DNA from: Chara braunii
Taxonomy: Eukaryota; Streptophyta; Charophyceae; Charales; Characeae
NCBI GenBank assembly: GCA_003427395.1
Contig: BFEA01000346.1
Coordinates: forward strand, 582,029 to 624,305
Length of the DNA stretch: 42,277 nucleotides
Direction of reading: 5' to 3'
How positions within the stretch are numbered: position 1 is the stretch's first letter; the number at the start of each line of letters is the position of its first letter. Made by a program: the position numbers and the translations under genes. Of this stretch, positions 41,402 to 42,277 are shown in pieces. A model generated the notes under the pieces. It ran no database searches. It was not told where the DNA came from and worked only from the letters and a program-made list of their open reading frames with translations.

Positions 41402-41722
41402 TCCTTCGTAATATTTGATTCAATAAGAAAGTTGTTTGCATGGCAATTCTACACAACATTTCTTTTTTTCTGAAAATTTTCGGTTTTCTGACTTTTCTTC
41501 CGACATTTCTGATTTTGTGCTGGGGTTGCCCAGACCTTGCCCGGGACCTTGCCTGCCTTGCCCATTCCGGAGTGAGAGGCATTCCCGGTGCCCGGCCTGG
41601 TGAATAATGCATTTTTGAAAGAACAAAGTTAGCACGTCGCATGTTGTCCTTGAGCAGTTGTGCACATTCATTCATGAATAATGCCAGAAACCTAAACATA
41701 ATACGTTGCATGTTGTTGGCAG

Positions 41723-41767
41723 GCTGCAGATACTCTGAAAGGGAAGGTGTCGGAAGCAACTGAACAG
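41723..41767 (+). CDS. TIM44-like gene, exon C
   Basis: A 45-base symmetric exon (phase 0 at both ends) with acceptor TTGGCAG and donor GTAAGA, encoding AADTLKGKVSEATEQ. It continues the helical, lysine-rich region of exon B. The gene must continue beyond the window because the C-terminal Tim44 domain is absent. The preceding intron (3255 bp) contains repeat arrays; an additional exon inside it cannot be excluded. Confidence 0.5.
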
Positions 41768-42195
41768 GTAAGAGGTGCGTTGCACATTCATAAGAGCCAT
41801 ACCTTGATCATCTCATGCGCTGTCTTGCGCCCTGGGTCTCACTGTCCGGGGGTCCCTGATGTGTAGGATATACCCTATCCTGCATGGTGTGGCACTTTTC
41901 GCTTAGTATTTGTTGTGTTAGGGTCAGGCTGTCTTGTGCCGTTTTTGTCAATGCCCATGTTGCTGAGTTTTACAGGTTGCATTGGTGATGCCAGGGCTCG
42001 GCACTGTAATTGAATCCGACGTATAGATGCACATATGCCTATGTAGGTTGACTGCTCATTTTTGGAGACCTACATATACCTACGTATGTTGACAGGGGGT
42101 TACATGTTTAACTATGGGGGTTTACTGCTCACATTATCATACCACACTGGGATTTGAAATCATGATCTGTTTATTAGCAGTTACCTGTGTAGCCA

Positions 42196-42198
<3 letters not shown>

Positions 42199-42277
<79 letters not shown>
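42199..42277. repeat. GT then GA microsatellite at window end
   Basis: About 22 GT units followed by about 16 GA units, reaching the last base. From 41768 to 42199 the sequence is intronic with no recognisable feature beyond repeated CCTA(C/T)(A/G)TA phrases near 42030-42090. Confidence 0.95.

Overview
This window looks like repeat-dense, largely non-coding nuclear DNA from a large eukaryotic genome. It has long microsatellites and minisatellites, poly(A)/poly(T) tracts, short exons separated by introns of 1.4-3.3 kb, and no operon-like gene packing. A plant-lineage organism such as a charophyte alga fits the G-box (CACGTG) clusters and the one recognisable host gene, but the sequence does not prove it. 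Single Ns and a Nextera mate-pair junction adapter show that this is an Illumina assembly with local artefacts.

Layout. 1-5.2 kb: a diverged tandem duplication carrying minus-strand relics of a zinc-finger (RING-like) coding sequence, a hammerhead-ribozyme-like fold near 2.45 kb, and a CTAT/CTAC microsatellite. 5.24-13.32 kb: an 8.1 kb element beginning TGTCGG and ending CGACA, flanked by ACGT on both sides. 13.3-19.76 kb: a spacer with a foldback repeat, G-box arrays, microsatellites and a 154-bp tandem repeat. 19.77-26.00 kb: a second copy of the same element in the opposite orientation, 6.2 kb, inserted into the third unit of the 154-bp tandem repeat. It contains an assembly artefact (38-bp adapter junction plus a perfect 145-bp duplication). 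26-30 kb: AT-rich DNA with a possible two-exon small gene and tandem duplications. 30-34.7 kb: mixed unique sequence with CT/GA microsatellites and minisatellites. 34.8-35.5 kb: a long minisatellite. 36.0-36.6 kb: a degenerate array of CTAGGGA/TCCCTAG units. 36.86 kb to beyond the window: exons of a probable TIM44-like gene on the plus strand, with repeat-filled introns.

The most interesting structure is inside the two inverted elements. Each carries an array of about eight short hairpins whose loop is conserved (core ATAAG-TT on the element sense strand) while the stems differ completely in sequence from unit to unit yet stay complementary. That is the signature of selection on, or a mechanism acting through, a folded RNA or single-stranded DNA. 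The element has no recognisable protein, has 11-bp terminal inverted repeats, and makes a 4-bp ACGT target duplication that a paralogous empty site inside this window confirms. A possibly related hairpin cluster lies in an intron of the TIM44-like gene.

No rRNA gene, complete tRNA gene, CRISPR array or intact transposase/reverse transcriptase was found. Most long open frames here arise from GC-rich sequence or from stop-free tandem repeats.
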